The notes: a model not told the origin generated them from the letters alone. A DNA stretch of 64,000 bases from Basidiobolus meristosporus CBS 931.73 (GCA_002104905.1 MCFE01000199.1:62001-126000), one strand, 5' to 3'. Shown: positions 1 to 11,820, counted from the stretch's first letter. A program made the numbers and translations.

Positions 1-212
1 TTATGTCCTGCACAATTTTTATCCCAAAAAAAAGGTTCAAAAATTGATTTTCTCCCGCACAGTAGGAGAAACATAGGAGCTGCTTTGCATGAATATGCAG
101 AACTATATGCCACACTCTGTGGCCAGGTTTAGGTCTGCTATGACTCTCAGGCCCACTATGGCACTATTTGGCACTCATGGCTCAATGTGGCACTATCCAA
201 CGGAACAAGTCT
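1..212. mobile_element. Foldback element, copy 2 (one arm, cut by the window edge)
   Basis: This stretch matches the right arm of the complete foldback element at 17459-18191. Shared blocks are the ggttcaaaaattgattttctcc-like region, gctgctttgcatgaa, cacactctgtggcca and the end ggcactatccaacggaacaagtct. The element ends at 212 with the same terminal sequence. The left arm lies outside the window. A short open frame begins inside the arm at 168 and is not a gene. Confidence 0.75.
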
Positions 213-544
213 ATTATGCAGCCTCTGACCTTGCAGAAGCTGCTTTACAGTAATATCATAACAAGATCAGGTCAGTCACTATTGGATGCTCTACTAACTC
301 AACCTGGGATGAGTTGGTGTTGGAAACTCCAGATGCCTTTAAACCTCCCCACCAGCAGGAAGCCAAAGACACTCAGACAGAGAGGACTGGTTCAATGATA
401 AATCTATTAGTATAGATTTATTATGAAAGATTATTTCGATGATCTAGTCAAAAAACCATTGCAGAATACAAGTCCTGTGACTGAGAGGTAATGATCATGT
501 TGGGACACTGTACAGAGACTGTTAGAAATATTTGCACCCTTGAT
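213..544. other. Unassigned sequence between foldback element and CACTA remnant
   Basis: About 330 bp that I cannot assign. Short open stretches exist in more than one frame, which would fit an eroded retroelement gene interrupted by the foldback copy, but I recognise no motif. ORF1 homology starts near 545. Confidence 0.3.
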
Positions 545-2045
545 TTCACATAAGTCCTACCCCACACTCAACAGGTAACTTCATCAAAATCTGCCACTCA
601 ATAGGTAATTCTACTGTAATGCTCTATTTCTGTGACTCTGGTGGGAGCCCAATGGCTTTATACCACTGTTCACTTGCTGGTTCCCACATGTCCTGGTCAT
701 TACCTGGCACTGCAAGGTCTAGCACCTCATCTGCCAGTCTTTGCAATAAATCCTTACAATATTCAAGTGTGTTTTCTTGAGCACCACTCTTGAAGAGGTG
801 CTGCAGCCTCTTGGTCTGCCTATTAATATTCCAAAATGCCACTAAAGGCATTGTGGTAGTCTTTCAAGTTCTTGACATTGTAGCCTTGCCTGTCAGTGGG
901 ATCTTTACTCTGTCCACAATGGAGGACATGGAGGCTGTAGTAGACAAATTACCTTTCTCTGCAAGCTCATATACTTTGCTGCAGTGTAGCTCAACTGCCT
1001 GTGCTTCCAACTCTAATGAAAACATCTGTATTCTTATTAGTAACATTTCTTGCTATGATGAGATTCAGTGTGTTCTGGGCTTACAGCATGAATTGGCAAG
1101 AACTGCAGTTTCTTTTGCATGCCTCCATGTCTCAGGCATGGGTAGACATTTTTTCCTCTACCTTTTCCTCTATCACCGCCAGGTCTTTCACTGCTACTCT
1201 GTCTGAGCTTTTCTTGTAATGAACTATGTTTTCTCCTTGAAATATTTTGCTCTGACTCATCTATTTTGGCCTGCTTGTCCCTTGCTGGAACTCTTCAGGT
1301 ATCCTGATGTTTCTTGACCACTTGTTTTGAGCTTTCAGCTGTAGTTATTATGGGCTCCTGAGAAAGCCAATGATTTTTATCACCACCAGGTCCTTCATTA
1401 CTACTGTGACTGAGTGCTTCTTGAGTGGTGCTACACTTTATCCTTGATAATGTTGTGCTGGTGCAACTCTGTTGGCCTAACTCTCCCTTGTTGGCACTCT
1501 TTTGGTTACCTGATGCCTCTTTTACACTTGTTTGGAGCTTTTGGCCCTGCTTATAACAGGCTCTTGAGGAAGCTGTTGGCTTTTAGCCATTGCTCTAGAT
1601 GTATTATCTGCTCATCCTGTTTCTGTACTATTTCCCAGCTTCTCTTGTTATTGCTTCTATCCTGTCAGCCACTGCACCAAATTGCTTCTTTAATGCTTTA
1701 GTATGAGCAGACAAAATACTTGCTAATATGTGTGGTGGCAATGTAATGACAGCCACTTACAAGTCTTTGACTGAAGGATACGTGTTTGATACAATCTCAT
1801 CTACCTGAGTGTAATGGTTAGCCTGTAGTTCTGCAGAGGTTCTTAATTGCCTACTTGAATGAGAGCCTGAGGAGTCCACATTACTACCTTTGGTGGACTC
1901 ACAGTCAACATTGCCTTTTTTGGATGTAGCCCTGCTTGTTGCACTGAATGTCAAAGCAAACTGTTGTCCAGCTGTTCTTCTGCTGCCATCAGCATTGGGG
2001 TTTGGTTAGGAACCAGACAACTTTGCTTTATTTGTAATGCTACTA
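545..2045 (-). pseudogene. ORF1 partner gene of CACTA element A (broken)
   Basis: This is the minus-strand counterpart of ORF1 in element C (27174-29061). Recognisable blocks are the serine-rich N-terminal part with FSATSRATSKKG (about 1954-1900), the region around HYTQVDE, and near the end FWNINRQTKRLQHLFKSGAQ (from 851) followed by YKAIGLPPES (about 640). Several frameshifts separate the blocks, and the start codon aligned with that of element C is lost near 2045. Function is unknown; see element C. Confidence 0.65.
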
Positions 2046-2179
2046 CAGTGGGCAAACATTGAATCTTACATTCACGTTGGTGCAATGTCTCAAATACAAG
2101 ACTGTCTAAAACGCACAAGAGCATTGACCAAAAAGTAATATAATAGTGTTATATTGTTGAAGGTCAAACTGTTTACCCC

Positions 2180-3197
2180 ATGGACAAGACTGCTTTGACT
2201 CAACAACTTAAGAGAAGAGGAAAAAGATCATGTGGCTATTGTAACAAGCCTCTGAGCCATGAAGCACCAGACAGCATTGGAAGTATTACCAGTATCATGG
2301 CCAGTGTTCTGCCAGACAAGTTATATTTGACCTTTAATCAGTCACTACTGTACCAACATTGTCTTGCTAGTCAGTTCATACTTCTATATATGCACCTGGT
2401 TGGCTTTGTAACCTTGCGCAAACTGAGTGAGATGAACTTGCAATGTCTCTAGGCTCACCTCAGCCTTCTGAATAAGGCATGCAGAGTGATAGTTCTGACA
2501 AAGTAGGCCCACTGATGGATTGTGAGCCTATCTCCCCTAACAGCAGTACTATGCTTGAGCCTGGTCAAATTTCAATATGCAGTGAGACAACAACCATTGA
2601 AACAAATGCCAAGAATACCTTATGGAGCCAATTGAGCCTAGTAGATCATCTGCAGGTGAATGATGTAATATTGTGGCTACAGAAGTGGTGCATTTCCACT
2701 AATATTAGTAATGTGGGCTGTGAGGATTTACTTCTACTTCTAGTCAAAATCATTCTTGGATACAACTTACCATGCATATGGCACAAGCAGACAACCATCA
2801 TGCGGCTGGTATCATAGGACCAGCAACTGTGTGGATAACTCCCAGCATCCATTGCTGGATAAATTTTGTATGCTTTCCAGCAGGATAATGATAAAAGGCC
2901 TTCATGTCAGAATGCATGTTATTATATGCATTGGAGATATCCCAGCCATCAGCATAATAGCCAGCTTTTCTGGCCACAATGGACAGTACTGCTTTTAAAT
3001 GTGCAAGATCTAGAGGATTTACTCCATAGCTTGCACAGATTATTATTACCCAGACACCAGCACCAATTCCATCTTTCCACAGAGAGAATGTACAGAAGTC
3101 AACATGCACTTGCAGCAAAGTTTGCAAGCTACAAGCCATTGGCCTGACTATGCAATTTATTAGAGACCCAAGATACCTAAGATAGAGGTTTTCATTA
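2180..3197 (+). pseudogene. Tnp2-type CACTA transposase, 5' part, internally deleted
   Basis: It starts at ATG 2180 with MDKTALTQQLKRRGKRSCGY, the conserved N-terminus of this family, including a CGYC cysteine pair that may bind metal. The conserved FEDLLLLLAKIIPG-like block is near 2720-2760. At about 2808 the reading jumps from TTIMRLV to the later block LLDKFCMLSS (near 2860), so about 450 bp present in copy D, including the first predicted catalytic Asp, are missing. A repeated CTGG at the joint suggests a microhomology deletion. The second catalytic block, IGDIPAIS, remains at about 2930. The gene is cut at 3197 by element I. Confidence 0.7.
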
Positions 3198-4650
3198 CCC
3201 TTTGAAAAATAACTTGGTCCCACAGGTGGATCCAATCTGGATCATCCATCAAGATCCTGCTCAGAGACCATCATAATACTAGAAGCTTGGAATTAGTGAC
3301 ACTCTTAACAATCTTATGACAGGATAACAACGGCATTTTGAAAATTTTACTACCAAATAAATTGATAAATATGACAAGATCTGATTGGTGCTGTGACAAT
3401 AATTGCATGGTATTGTTGCAGTCTTATTATGCTCTACTATTATTTTAAATGTCTCCTACCAGCCAGGACATCCAATTGCCTTATATGGCAAGAAACTTGA
3501 TGGTATTAAAACAGCCTCACTACAAGACTCTGATGGCATTATGATGGCAGTAAGGTGGGCTACAGCTGGTTCCGTATAACACCAATGTGCCAATTTACCA
3601 AATGGCATTTCCTTTCTCTACCTCTACAAACAGGCACATCTACCATAATTGACATACTTCTATCACCTCAACTTTACAGCTTTGTGGTGTGATACTTGCA
3701 AGGTTGCCATTTACCTTGTACTGCTGGCAACATACATATTTTGCAAACATATGCTTGGTTGTTGCCACTTCTGCCATGAATACCCCCTGAATATTCTCAA
3801 AGAGCTTTGCAACATATAGCTAATACATTCCTTCACCCTGCTGTATTCTAGTCCCCCTTATAGGTGCACTCCTGCTGTTGTTGTGTGAATTTGCTATTGA
3901 ATGGTGCAGAAGTTGGCTTGCAACCAAGAAAAATGTAGCATACCTTGGTAGAGTTTTCCTAATAAAAATTGGTGGCTTGTTGCACCCAGCCCAACTTTGC
4001 ATTACTTAACTGATTACCTGTGCATTGGGGCTGCTTAGATTCTTAACTCTGCATGCATAGTTGTTTCCATGTGCACATTTGTGCTCAGAATTTTCCAACT
4101 CTTGCTCACTGTCCTCCATGTGCCAACTTATCACATCCATGACAGACTTGAAGGTAATATTCTTGATGAGATTGGGATATGGTAGTACAGGCAACTTGCC
4201 TTGTCCTCCTATCTCCCCACACATCTGCTCCATAGGAAACTCCCAAAAGGTGAAGCAAGGCCCAATATTCTCCACACACCATGTAAGATGCAGTAGAGAA
4301 TGGATACAGTTGCAGCATGGATATACACATTCAGCTTTATGTTTGTAGTTTAGCCACTCAAATCCTGTCACTAACACCTTGCACAACAGCTGTAGATGTG
4401 TCAAGTTGGCATTGGTGATCCACTTTGGGATAAATATTCCTGTATTGTCCACATATGACTCCCAATGCTTCCAATGTACTCTCAGTAGGAATGGCTTCAA
4501 AATGCCACTTGAATAAATACATATCCAGTTCATCCAGTCTTTGCATTTATATTGTGGCATATGTTTATGAATACTCATTGGAGCTTGTTAGAGGTACTTA
4601 GGGTAGCAGATACTCTGTAATATCTTGTAAATTCTTTTAAATCTCTCTGG
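3198..4650 (-). pseudogene. CACTA element I: terminus and Tnp2 C-terminal part
   Basis: The terminal repeat ccctttgaaaaataacttgg starts at 3198. Subterminal DNA (to about 3420) matches the Tnp2-side ends of element C (23784 on) and of the element at 63798. The minus strand then encodes the Tnp2 C-terminal region; the best stretch, 4578-4006, carries DWMNWICIYSSGILKPFL, then CVENIGPCFTFWEFPMEQMC, then PYPNLIKNITFKSVMDV. Upstream coding sequence is missing: the copy stops at about 4650 against a copia remnant. It probably inserted into Tnp2 of element A. Confidence 0.7.
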
Positions 4651-5036
4651 TATTGGGGCTCATAACCTGTTGCAATTTAAGAAGTGATTTGGATATAAGG
4701 AACTTATCAAGAAATAGTGATAATAGTTGAACTGTTGTTTATTCATAAAGAAGTTCAGTATTAATACCTTTGTAGAAGTAATACAGCTGCAACACTAAGT
4801 AGGGAGGGTTGCTCAATATTCAGGAGCATTCTGTAACAGTTTTAGGGTTAGTACATAATGTTTGGTAATAGTGCTAATTTGATCCTGACTGTAGGGGAAT
4901 AATTGTAAGATCATATATCTAGAGAAAGTGGCAAAGTTAAGGCAGTAAATGAGTCCTACAGTGACTAAGACTAGCCTGGAATTGTTAAGTAAATTTTTAG
5001 CTGCTGAATGATACCAAATAGTCCAATATTTCAACA
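4651..5036 (-). mobile_element. Copia LTR with a few bases of internal sequence
   Basis: Positions 4668-5036 are a 369-bp LTR (TGTTGC ... CAACA) of the same family as the complete copia at 55738-60236. The 17 bp to its left, ending ggggctcataacc, match the primer-binding region adjoining the 5' LTR of that copia on the minus strand. This is therefore a 5' LTR whose internal region and other LTR were deleted, not a clean solo LTR. It sits inside the left LTR of gypsy-3. Confidence 0.8.
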
Positions 5037-5200
5037 GCTACCTTCTATTGAAAGCTATTCTGAAGTAAGTGGTACTGACTTGACCTACAAGCTCTCACAC
5101 TCACAAAGTACAGTCAGTAATAACCCACATATTTGGTGCCATCTCTGCAGAAATAAGCACAAGTGAGGTAATAACTACTACAATCAGACTAAAAACATAC

Positions 5201-5943
5201 ATGGGAAAGAGCAAGAAAGCCCTTGAGTGGTTTGATAAGTTTGGGAGAGTTGCAGTTGATGCAGGATGGGATGATAATAGGAAAGTAAGGGAGTTTGCAA
5301 GACATATGGAAGGCTCTGCATGGCAATGGCATTATGTGCTGGAAGATGCAGTTAAACACAACTGGGATGTAGTAAAAGAAGCCTACAAGATACGGTTTCT
5401 ATATGCCAAGGGATACCACTACAGAGCCCTTTACTGTCCTCACAGAAGAAAAGCCATGAGAGCTATGAGGCCTACACTGAGCTGTTTCTCCAACAAGGTT
5501 GATGTCTCTTGAGGGACAAAATTGCCAAACAACAGCCCATGAGGTATTACATCATGGGCTTAGACAACAAAGTAAGATGCAGTGCATCCAAAGAACAACA
5601 GAGATGTCAAATGCTGCAAGAGCTGGTCAAACAAGTACAAGGGGTCATCTTGCTTTAGGTGCTACCCTGTAGTGATACAAGTGATTGAAGGACAGGGATC
5701 CCCCGTAAGAAAGGAAAAATTGCCTCCCCAAGAGACCATGAGTTAGAGGAATTATTGCAAAAGATCCAAGAACTCTTGATCAGCAATTTCCAAGAGGTCC
5801 CCAAAGAAGGTGATGAACTCTGGGAAGCTGTTGTGGATCTAAAGGCCCAGGTGCAAGTCCTGAGCCAGCAGAAGGAACAACCGCAACAACAGTACCTGTG
5901 TTATGTATGTGGAGAAGTAGGGTACCAAGCCCACAAATGTTAA
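5201..5943 (+). pseudogene. Gypsy-3 gag, broken
   Basis: The frame from ATG 5201 (104 codons) has a typical fungal gypsy gag core, with ALEWFDKFGRVAVDAGWDD and HMEGSAWQWHY. A stop at about 5510 and frame changes follow. The gag C-terminus is readable at 5755-5943 and ends in a zinc knuckle, CYVCGEVGYQAHKC (CX2CX4HX4C), which in retroelements binds nucleic acid. Confidence 0.7.
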
Positions 5944-7990
5944 AAATGCTACAGACAAGAACCTATACCTGAAACATAAGAGAAGGACACATCAAAAGAC
6001 AGAGTCCCTTGGCAGGGGGCCACCAGGACTTGGTCAATCTAAGCCCTCCAGTCAGAACAGTCAAAGTGTAGAAGAAGAAGCATTGACATGATGCTTCTAG
6101 AGAGGAGGCAAAGGAACCTGTGGTGGAGGTTCTGTCAAAAGGAAAGAATGCAGATTTAGGTGGAGAAGTAAGGAATGAGCCTTGGGAAGAAGTGTTGAAG
6201 CAAACAAGGTACACTAGTACATCTTCCCACGGCCTATTTGCCGTAATGAAGGTACTAGAGGCAACCCTCCCAATAACCAATTTACTGGGACTTGCCCCAG
6301 CCTCATTCAAGGAACTGATAGAGGAATTGAAGGAGATAACAACCCTTCATGTCTACCCAATGGTACTACAAAAGCCAAATAAGGGTACATATGTAAAGGT
6401 ATATATAGAGAATAAGGAGATTCTTGCCCTTATTGACACAGATCCACTATGTTGATCATGTCAGAGTCATTAGCAAAAGATCTAAAGTTAGATATAGTCC
6501 CCAACAACACCATTTGGGTATAGCTAGCAAATAACCAACTGGACACAACAGTAGGAGTGGTTCCTATTTGCCCCATCTGGCTAGGCAACTCGATTATACA
6601 CCAAGATGTTGTGGTCTAACCTGTTGCAGCCTGCAACTTACTCATAGGTAAGAGTTGGTTTATCCAACATAAGATGGTCATACTCTACAGTGCATCTGAA
6701 CTCAGGTGGGATACCTAGAGTATCCCTCTGATTCATATCACCAATGTGAGCAAGGCACATAGCAACAGTATGACAATCAAGGAGGTGAAGCCAATGCAGT
6801 CTCTCATCATAACACAAAAGGTTATAAAAATACCACCTACTGGTGAGATGGTGAGCTTATTAGAGACACCAATAGCTTATTCAACAAGTGGAAGAATGAT
6901 AACTGCAATAAAGGTATCCACGCAACTGGAAGGAATCTCAATCCCTAAAGTATGGATACCATCAAAACTTGAAATGCATAGTCTGAAGTGCTTAGTGGTT
7001 AACAATGGGTAACACATGGTGACATTGCCTAGAGGAGTACCATTGTTAAACCTAGAGGAAGTCAACAGATACAACTAAGGAATGCCTACAAACAAGGAAC
7101 CAAATGAAAACTCCCCAAACTGGATGTGGACCCTGGTCTACTACCTACATTACAAGACAAGTTCCCAGAAGGAACAGGCCTGCTGGCCTGAGTATTCTCT
7201 GAGAACCAAGTAATTGGCCATATACCTGAACTATATCACCAAATCCACCTTGCCAACAAATACCCCATGAAGCAAAAAGCCTATAGGAGCTTGAAAATTG
7301 ACACACACTATATCAAAGAGATGATTGAAGCTTCATTAGAAGACTTCATCATTACAGAGAGCCATTCTCTGTGGGCCTCCCCCATAGTGATAGTCCCAAA
7401 GACAGACAGAAACTGAAGCTTTTGCATTGACTACTAAAAATTGAACGCCATCACTTGGAAGGATGTGCTTCCGCTACCGCAAATAGACAGCCTCTTGGGC
7501 AGATTAATTGGCGCTAAATATTTTAGCTCTCTTGACTTAATCTCTAGGCATTGGCAAGTAGAAGTAGCCCTGGAAGATCAACTCAAACTGCATATATAAC
7601 ATTGTTTGGATTATACAAATGGAACTAACCACCCTTTGGCTTGTGCAATGCTCCCGCTACATTCCAAAGGATGATTGACAAGGTGCTAGAAAATTTACAA
7701 TGGGAATGTGCTCTTGTGTATCTGGACAACATCACAATATATTCCCCTGATGTAGAAGAACATATACATAATGTGCACCATATCCTGACAGTTCTCCTCA
7801 TGACCCAATTCAAACTACATCCCAAGCAGTGCCATTTCCTGAATACAAAATTGATGCTCCTAGGCCATAAGACCTTGGCAGATGGGAAATACCCATCTGC
7901 TTCACTCCTAAAAGCTATCAAGATACACCTGCGGCAAAGGTTATCAATGCAGCGTTGGGATTCCTAGGATTAGCTGGCTACTATTGCTGC
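5944..7990 (+). pseudogene. Gypsy-3 protease and reverse transcriptase, broken
   Basis: A protease-like stretch at about 6385-6455 reads VKVYIENKEILALIDTDPLC, with DTD where active enzymes have DTG or DSG. RT homology runs from about 7250 (HLANKYPMKQKAYRSLK), through SLWASPIVIVPKTD, to LVYLDNITIYS near 7715. The expected YLDD catalytic motif is YLDN, so one catalytic Asp is lost. Several stops and a frameshift near 7600 break the frame. It continues as FLGLAGYY up to 7990, where a solo LTR interrupts it. Confidence 0.75.
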
Positions 7991-9060
7991 TGTGGTGGTG
8001 TATAGGTTCAAAGGAGAGATATGTCTTACACTTCTCAAGTGTTTTGTGTGTGGGGTATTCACTGGGTGCAATAACCTCGGACAAATGCTTGCTAGGAATA
8101 CTTGGGTTCTGTCTCTAATCTAATGTGATGGGGAATAAAGCTGTAAGCTTGTCAAGGGAAAGCTATTGAGCTACAATCCCCAACTTAGTTGGTGTCTTCA
8201 CAAAAGTATGTACTGGGTTCAGCATCCTTTGAGATGACAAAGCACTAAAGCTTCCAAAGTCAAAACAACTGTAAACTCCACCAGCAGGGACTTGATAAGA
8301 ATGCAGCTGTGGTCAATAGTTACAAAGACAGAAAAGTATCTTAGCCTGTACAAGAACAAACTTGGGCAAGAATCAAATATAATAAGAGATACCTACTCTG
8401 AGTATTCCTCACAAGTAGTGCCTCCAAGATCAGTTGGCTGTCAGTGTGGTTTCCTGGGAGTGTCCTGTGGTCTGAGGTTGGAAGTTCAGGTTGCAGCAGG
8501 TAGCAGTGATCACACCAATCAACAAGCTGGTATATTGATAAAAGGGATGATGATTTATTGTTGAGGAATAGCTTCCCTTCTAAACTTTTCTCACTGGCTA
8601 AGTGATTACTAATCATGGTGTTCCAGAAGGTTCCAGAGATCTATAGAAATCTTAATGACATCAGAATGAGCTAAGAATATTCTAAGTAGGTACTGGAAGG
8701 TTCTAAGAGGTATAGCACATCCAACCAATCAGGAAGCAGTATTATGAAACCTGTGTAACATAGGAATACCATATATTGTATAGAAATGGTAGGGATGGTG
8801 GCACAGGTTGACCATGTGCCACGGGTACTGGCTTGGGTACTTGCCTAATATAGAGGCACCTACTGCTAGTAATCTTACATAAAGTGGAGGATAACTTATG
8901 CAATAAGGTAAGCAGGTGTGATAGTCAACAGGCTTATGGGATAATACTGATCAGGTAGACAAATGGGATAAAACTAAAATAAGGGTAGCAGAGAAATAGG
9001 GAAGTAGAAAATATAGGAATGAGCACTACTGTTAGTGGGTGTCACTGTGACCCCACTACA
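7991..9060 (-). repeat. Solo LTR of gypsy-2 family in gypsy-3 pol
   Basis: 1070 bp, tgtggtggtgtatagg ... gtgaccccactaca, matching the outer LTRs of the palindrome (32306-33384 and, inverted, 43507-44588). On the minus strand it begins TGTAGTGGGG and ends CACCACA. Flanks are ctgc and ccgc, so a 4-bp target duplication with one substitution is likely. Removing the LTR and one flank rejoins the RT frame (GLAGYY to FVKNFATIAAPLHKL). The 90-codon frame at 8292 is LTR sequence, not a gene. Confidence 0.85.
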
Positions 9061-9451
9061 CCGCTTTGTCAAAAACTTTGCAACAATAGCAGCCCCCCTA
9101 CACAAATTGATGCAAAAAGGCCAGTGTTTTGTGTGGTTGGAGCCTCAAAAGAGAGCATTTAATCAGCTGAAACATGCCCTGACATCATCACCAGTATTGA
9201 ATTTTCCCAATTGGGATGCAAGATTTCTTATTAACTGTGATAGAAATCTCACCGGTATAGGTTCCATACTGGGACAATACCACCCACCCAGCAAATTCCA
9301 CCCAACTGGTTATGTGAGCCATTTGCTAAACAAACACATACATCACTACCCTGTTGCCAAGATAGAATGTCTGGCTGTTGTTTATTCAATTCAATGACTC
9401 CATACATACATACATGGTTGCCAATTCACAAATGTAATGGACCACAGAGCA
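9061..9451 (+). pseudogene. Gypsy-3 RT tail and RNase H, fragment between two LTRs
   Basis: The open stretch reads FVKNFATIAAPLHKLMQKGQ, then the RNase H block LINCDRNLTGIGSILGQ with the first catalytic Asp, then HHYPVAKIECLAVV with the following Glu. It is the direct continuation of the RT that ends at 7990. The next solo LTR follows a CCGG at 9452-9455. A stop lies near 9396. Confidence 0.75.
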
Positions 9452-9455
9452 CCGG

Positions 9456-10526
9456 TGTGGTGGTGTATAGGTCCAAGGGAGAGATACGTCCAACACTTCT
9501 CAAGTGTTTTGTGTGTGGGGTGTTCACTGGGTGCAATAACCTCTGGCAAAAGCTTGCTAGGAATACTTGGGTTCTGTCTCTAATCTAATGTGAAGGGGAA
9601 TAAAGCCACAAGCTTGTCAAGGGAAAACTATTGAGCTACAATCCCCAACTTAGTTGGCGTCTTAACAAAAGTATGTGCTGGGTTCAGCGTCCTTTGAGAT
9701 GACAATGTACTAAAGCTTCCAAAGTCAAAACAACTGTAAACTCCACCAGCAGGGACTTGATAAGAATGCAGCTGTGGTCAATAGTTACAAAGACAGAAAA
9801 GTATCTTTGCCTGTACAAGAACAAACTTGGGAAAGAATCAAATATAATAAAAGATACCTACTCTGAGTATTCCTCACAAGTAGTGCCTCCAAGGTCAGTT
9901 GGCTGTCAGCGCGGTTTCCTGGGAGTGTCCTGTGGTCTGGGGTTGGAAGTTCAGGTAGCAGCAGGTAGCAGTGATCACACTAATCAACAAGTTGGTATAT
10001 TGATAAAAGGGATGATGATTTATTGTTGAGGGATAGCCTCCCTTATATACTTTTCTCACTGGCTAAGTGATTACTAATCATGGTGTTCCAGAAGGTTCCG
10101 GAGATCAATAGAAATATTAATGACATCAGAATGACCTAAGAATGTTCTAAGTAGGTGCCGGAAGGTTCTAAGAGGCACAGCACATCCAACCAATCAGGAA
10201 TCAGTATTCTGAAACCTGTGTAACATGGGGATACCATATACGGTATGGAAATGGTAGGGATGGTGACATAAGCTGATCATGTGTCACGGGTACTGGCGCG
10301 GGTACTTGCCTAATATAGAAGTACTTATAGCTAGTAATCTTACATAAGGTGAGGGGTAACTTATGCAATAAGGTAAGCAGGTGTGATAGTCAACCGGCTT
10401 ATGGGATAGTACTGATTGGGTAAGACAAATGGGATAAAACTAAAATAAGTGTAGTAGAGATATAGGGAAGTAGAAAATAAGGGAATGAGCACATCTGTCA
10501 GTGGGTGTCACTGTCACCCCACTACA
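9456..10526 (-). repeat. Second solo LTR of gypsy-2 family, CCGG target duplication
   Basis: 1071 bp, same family and orientation as 7991-9060. The flanking 4 bp are identical, CCGG at 9452-9455 and 10527-10530, which supports insertion followed by LTR-LTR recombination. A TATA-like ttatata lies near 10041 as read on the plus strand, matching the promoter position in the other LTRs. The 90-codon frame at 9757 parallels the one at 8292 and is LTR sequence. Confidence 0.87.
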
Positions 10527-10530
10527 CCGG

Positions 10531-11820
10531 TCTAGCAGATGAAAACTAAAGTACCCCAAACATGTTGTTACAAACAAGCAGAAGAGAGACTTCCAACAGA
10601 AATGGTGTCTGTACAATTACAAGAAAACCAATTATGGTTCCTCTAAGAACAGTCCAGAGTCAAGGTACCCCTTGTGACTGCCAGTGTAGAAATTATACAA
10701 GAAAGACATGTGTTATTAGGACGTGCTAACCCACTAACAACATACAAGATGTTAAGAAAGACCTTTTATTGGAAAGAAATGATGACCAACACTACAAATA
10801 AGTTACAAATATGCTCCACTTGCAAGAGATTTTACTGGAGTCAGAAGATAGGGACAACTGCACCAATACTGGTTGACCTACCCTTCCACCCGGTAGGGAT
10901 CAACTCTGTTGGCCCCTTTGTGAAAACAAGGAAAGGAGAACAGTACATAATAATTGCTACCAATTATTTCTCATATAGGTCAAAGCCCAAGCCATTTGAA
11001 ATAAAGATTGAAGACAAATGCCCAATTCATCCTAGAACATCTTGTCTGCTGGCACAGATATTCTCAGATACTCCTGTCTGACAATAGTGGTTCCTTCCTG
11101 AACAACACTGTGACCTATTTGTGCAAAATGATGGGCATAAAACAGGTCCTCACGGCCGCGTATCACCCCCAGACCAATGGATTAACCAAGAGGATGAACC
11201 AGATGTATTGCTGCATGCTAGAGAAGTTTCACTGGCAACTTCCCCAGTGATGGGCCAAGCTGCTCCCACTGACACTGCTAGCAATGTGTACAATACCAAA
11301 TAAATTTACAGGTTTCTCCCCATACAAAGTTCTGTATGGATGAATGCCCAAGTGGCATGAAGAAGCTGGATTGACAATGGAAGTTGTCCCCTTGACAACA
11401 CATAACACCTATGTAGAATGGTAGATACACCATATTGCCCACCTATACATCCAAGTATTTGAAAATACTGACAAGCACCTTCCCCCTCAACCCAAAAAGG
11501 AGAAGCTAATGGGACAAAAGTGGAAACCAGGTAATAAGGTGTGATACAACCAAACTGTTGCAGGCCTCAAGTTTTGCCTACAATTTACACCCCGATGGAT
11601 TGGCCCTTGCACCATTATTAGATTGGATCACAGACTAAAGTACACCATCACCCTGAACAATAAGTCAATCAGCAACATAGCACCAGGCCATCTGAAACTG
11701 TTTCATGATGATCCACTGATCATCATTGAAACCAAAGTGCAAATAAACTATTTTCAGGACAAGGATAGAGGAAGACACAGGATACTTACAAGGTTTATTA
11801 GAGGAGATTTTAGCTAATAT
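10531..11820 (+). pseudogene. Gypsy-3 integrase, broken
   Basis: The HHCC-type zinc domain is visible as RHVLLGRANPLTTYKMLRKT followed by CSTCKRF (about 10705-10840). The catalytic core begins near 10890 (GINSVGPF, where active integrases have Asp in place of Asn or Ser) and continues with SDNSGSF (about 11078) and AAYHPQTNGLTKRMNQ (about 11155-11205). The usual catalytic Glu after NGLT is Lys here. A C-terminal integrase segment, ending NIAPGHLKLFHDDPL, is at 11623-11730. Stops and frame changes make it inactive. Confidence 0.75.

Larger units (their letters stand above)
545..3197. mobile_element. CACTA-type element A, eroded, divergent ORF1 and Tnp2
   Basis: A copy of the family defined by element C. 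ORF1 is on the minus strand and Tnp2 on the plus strand, separated by a short AT-rich spacer (about 2046-2179). The ORF1-side terminus is missing on the left. On the right, Tnp2 is cut at 3197 where another copy (element I) begins with its terminal repeat ccctttgaaaaataa. An internal deletion in Tnp2 makes it shorter than element C. Confidence 0.7.

Noticed and set aside
8292-10029. Paired 90-codon frames at 8292 and 9757
   Set aside because: Both lie at the same place in two solo LTRs and have no motif; the similarity is that of the LTR.
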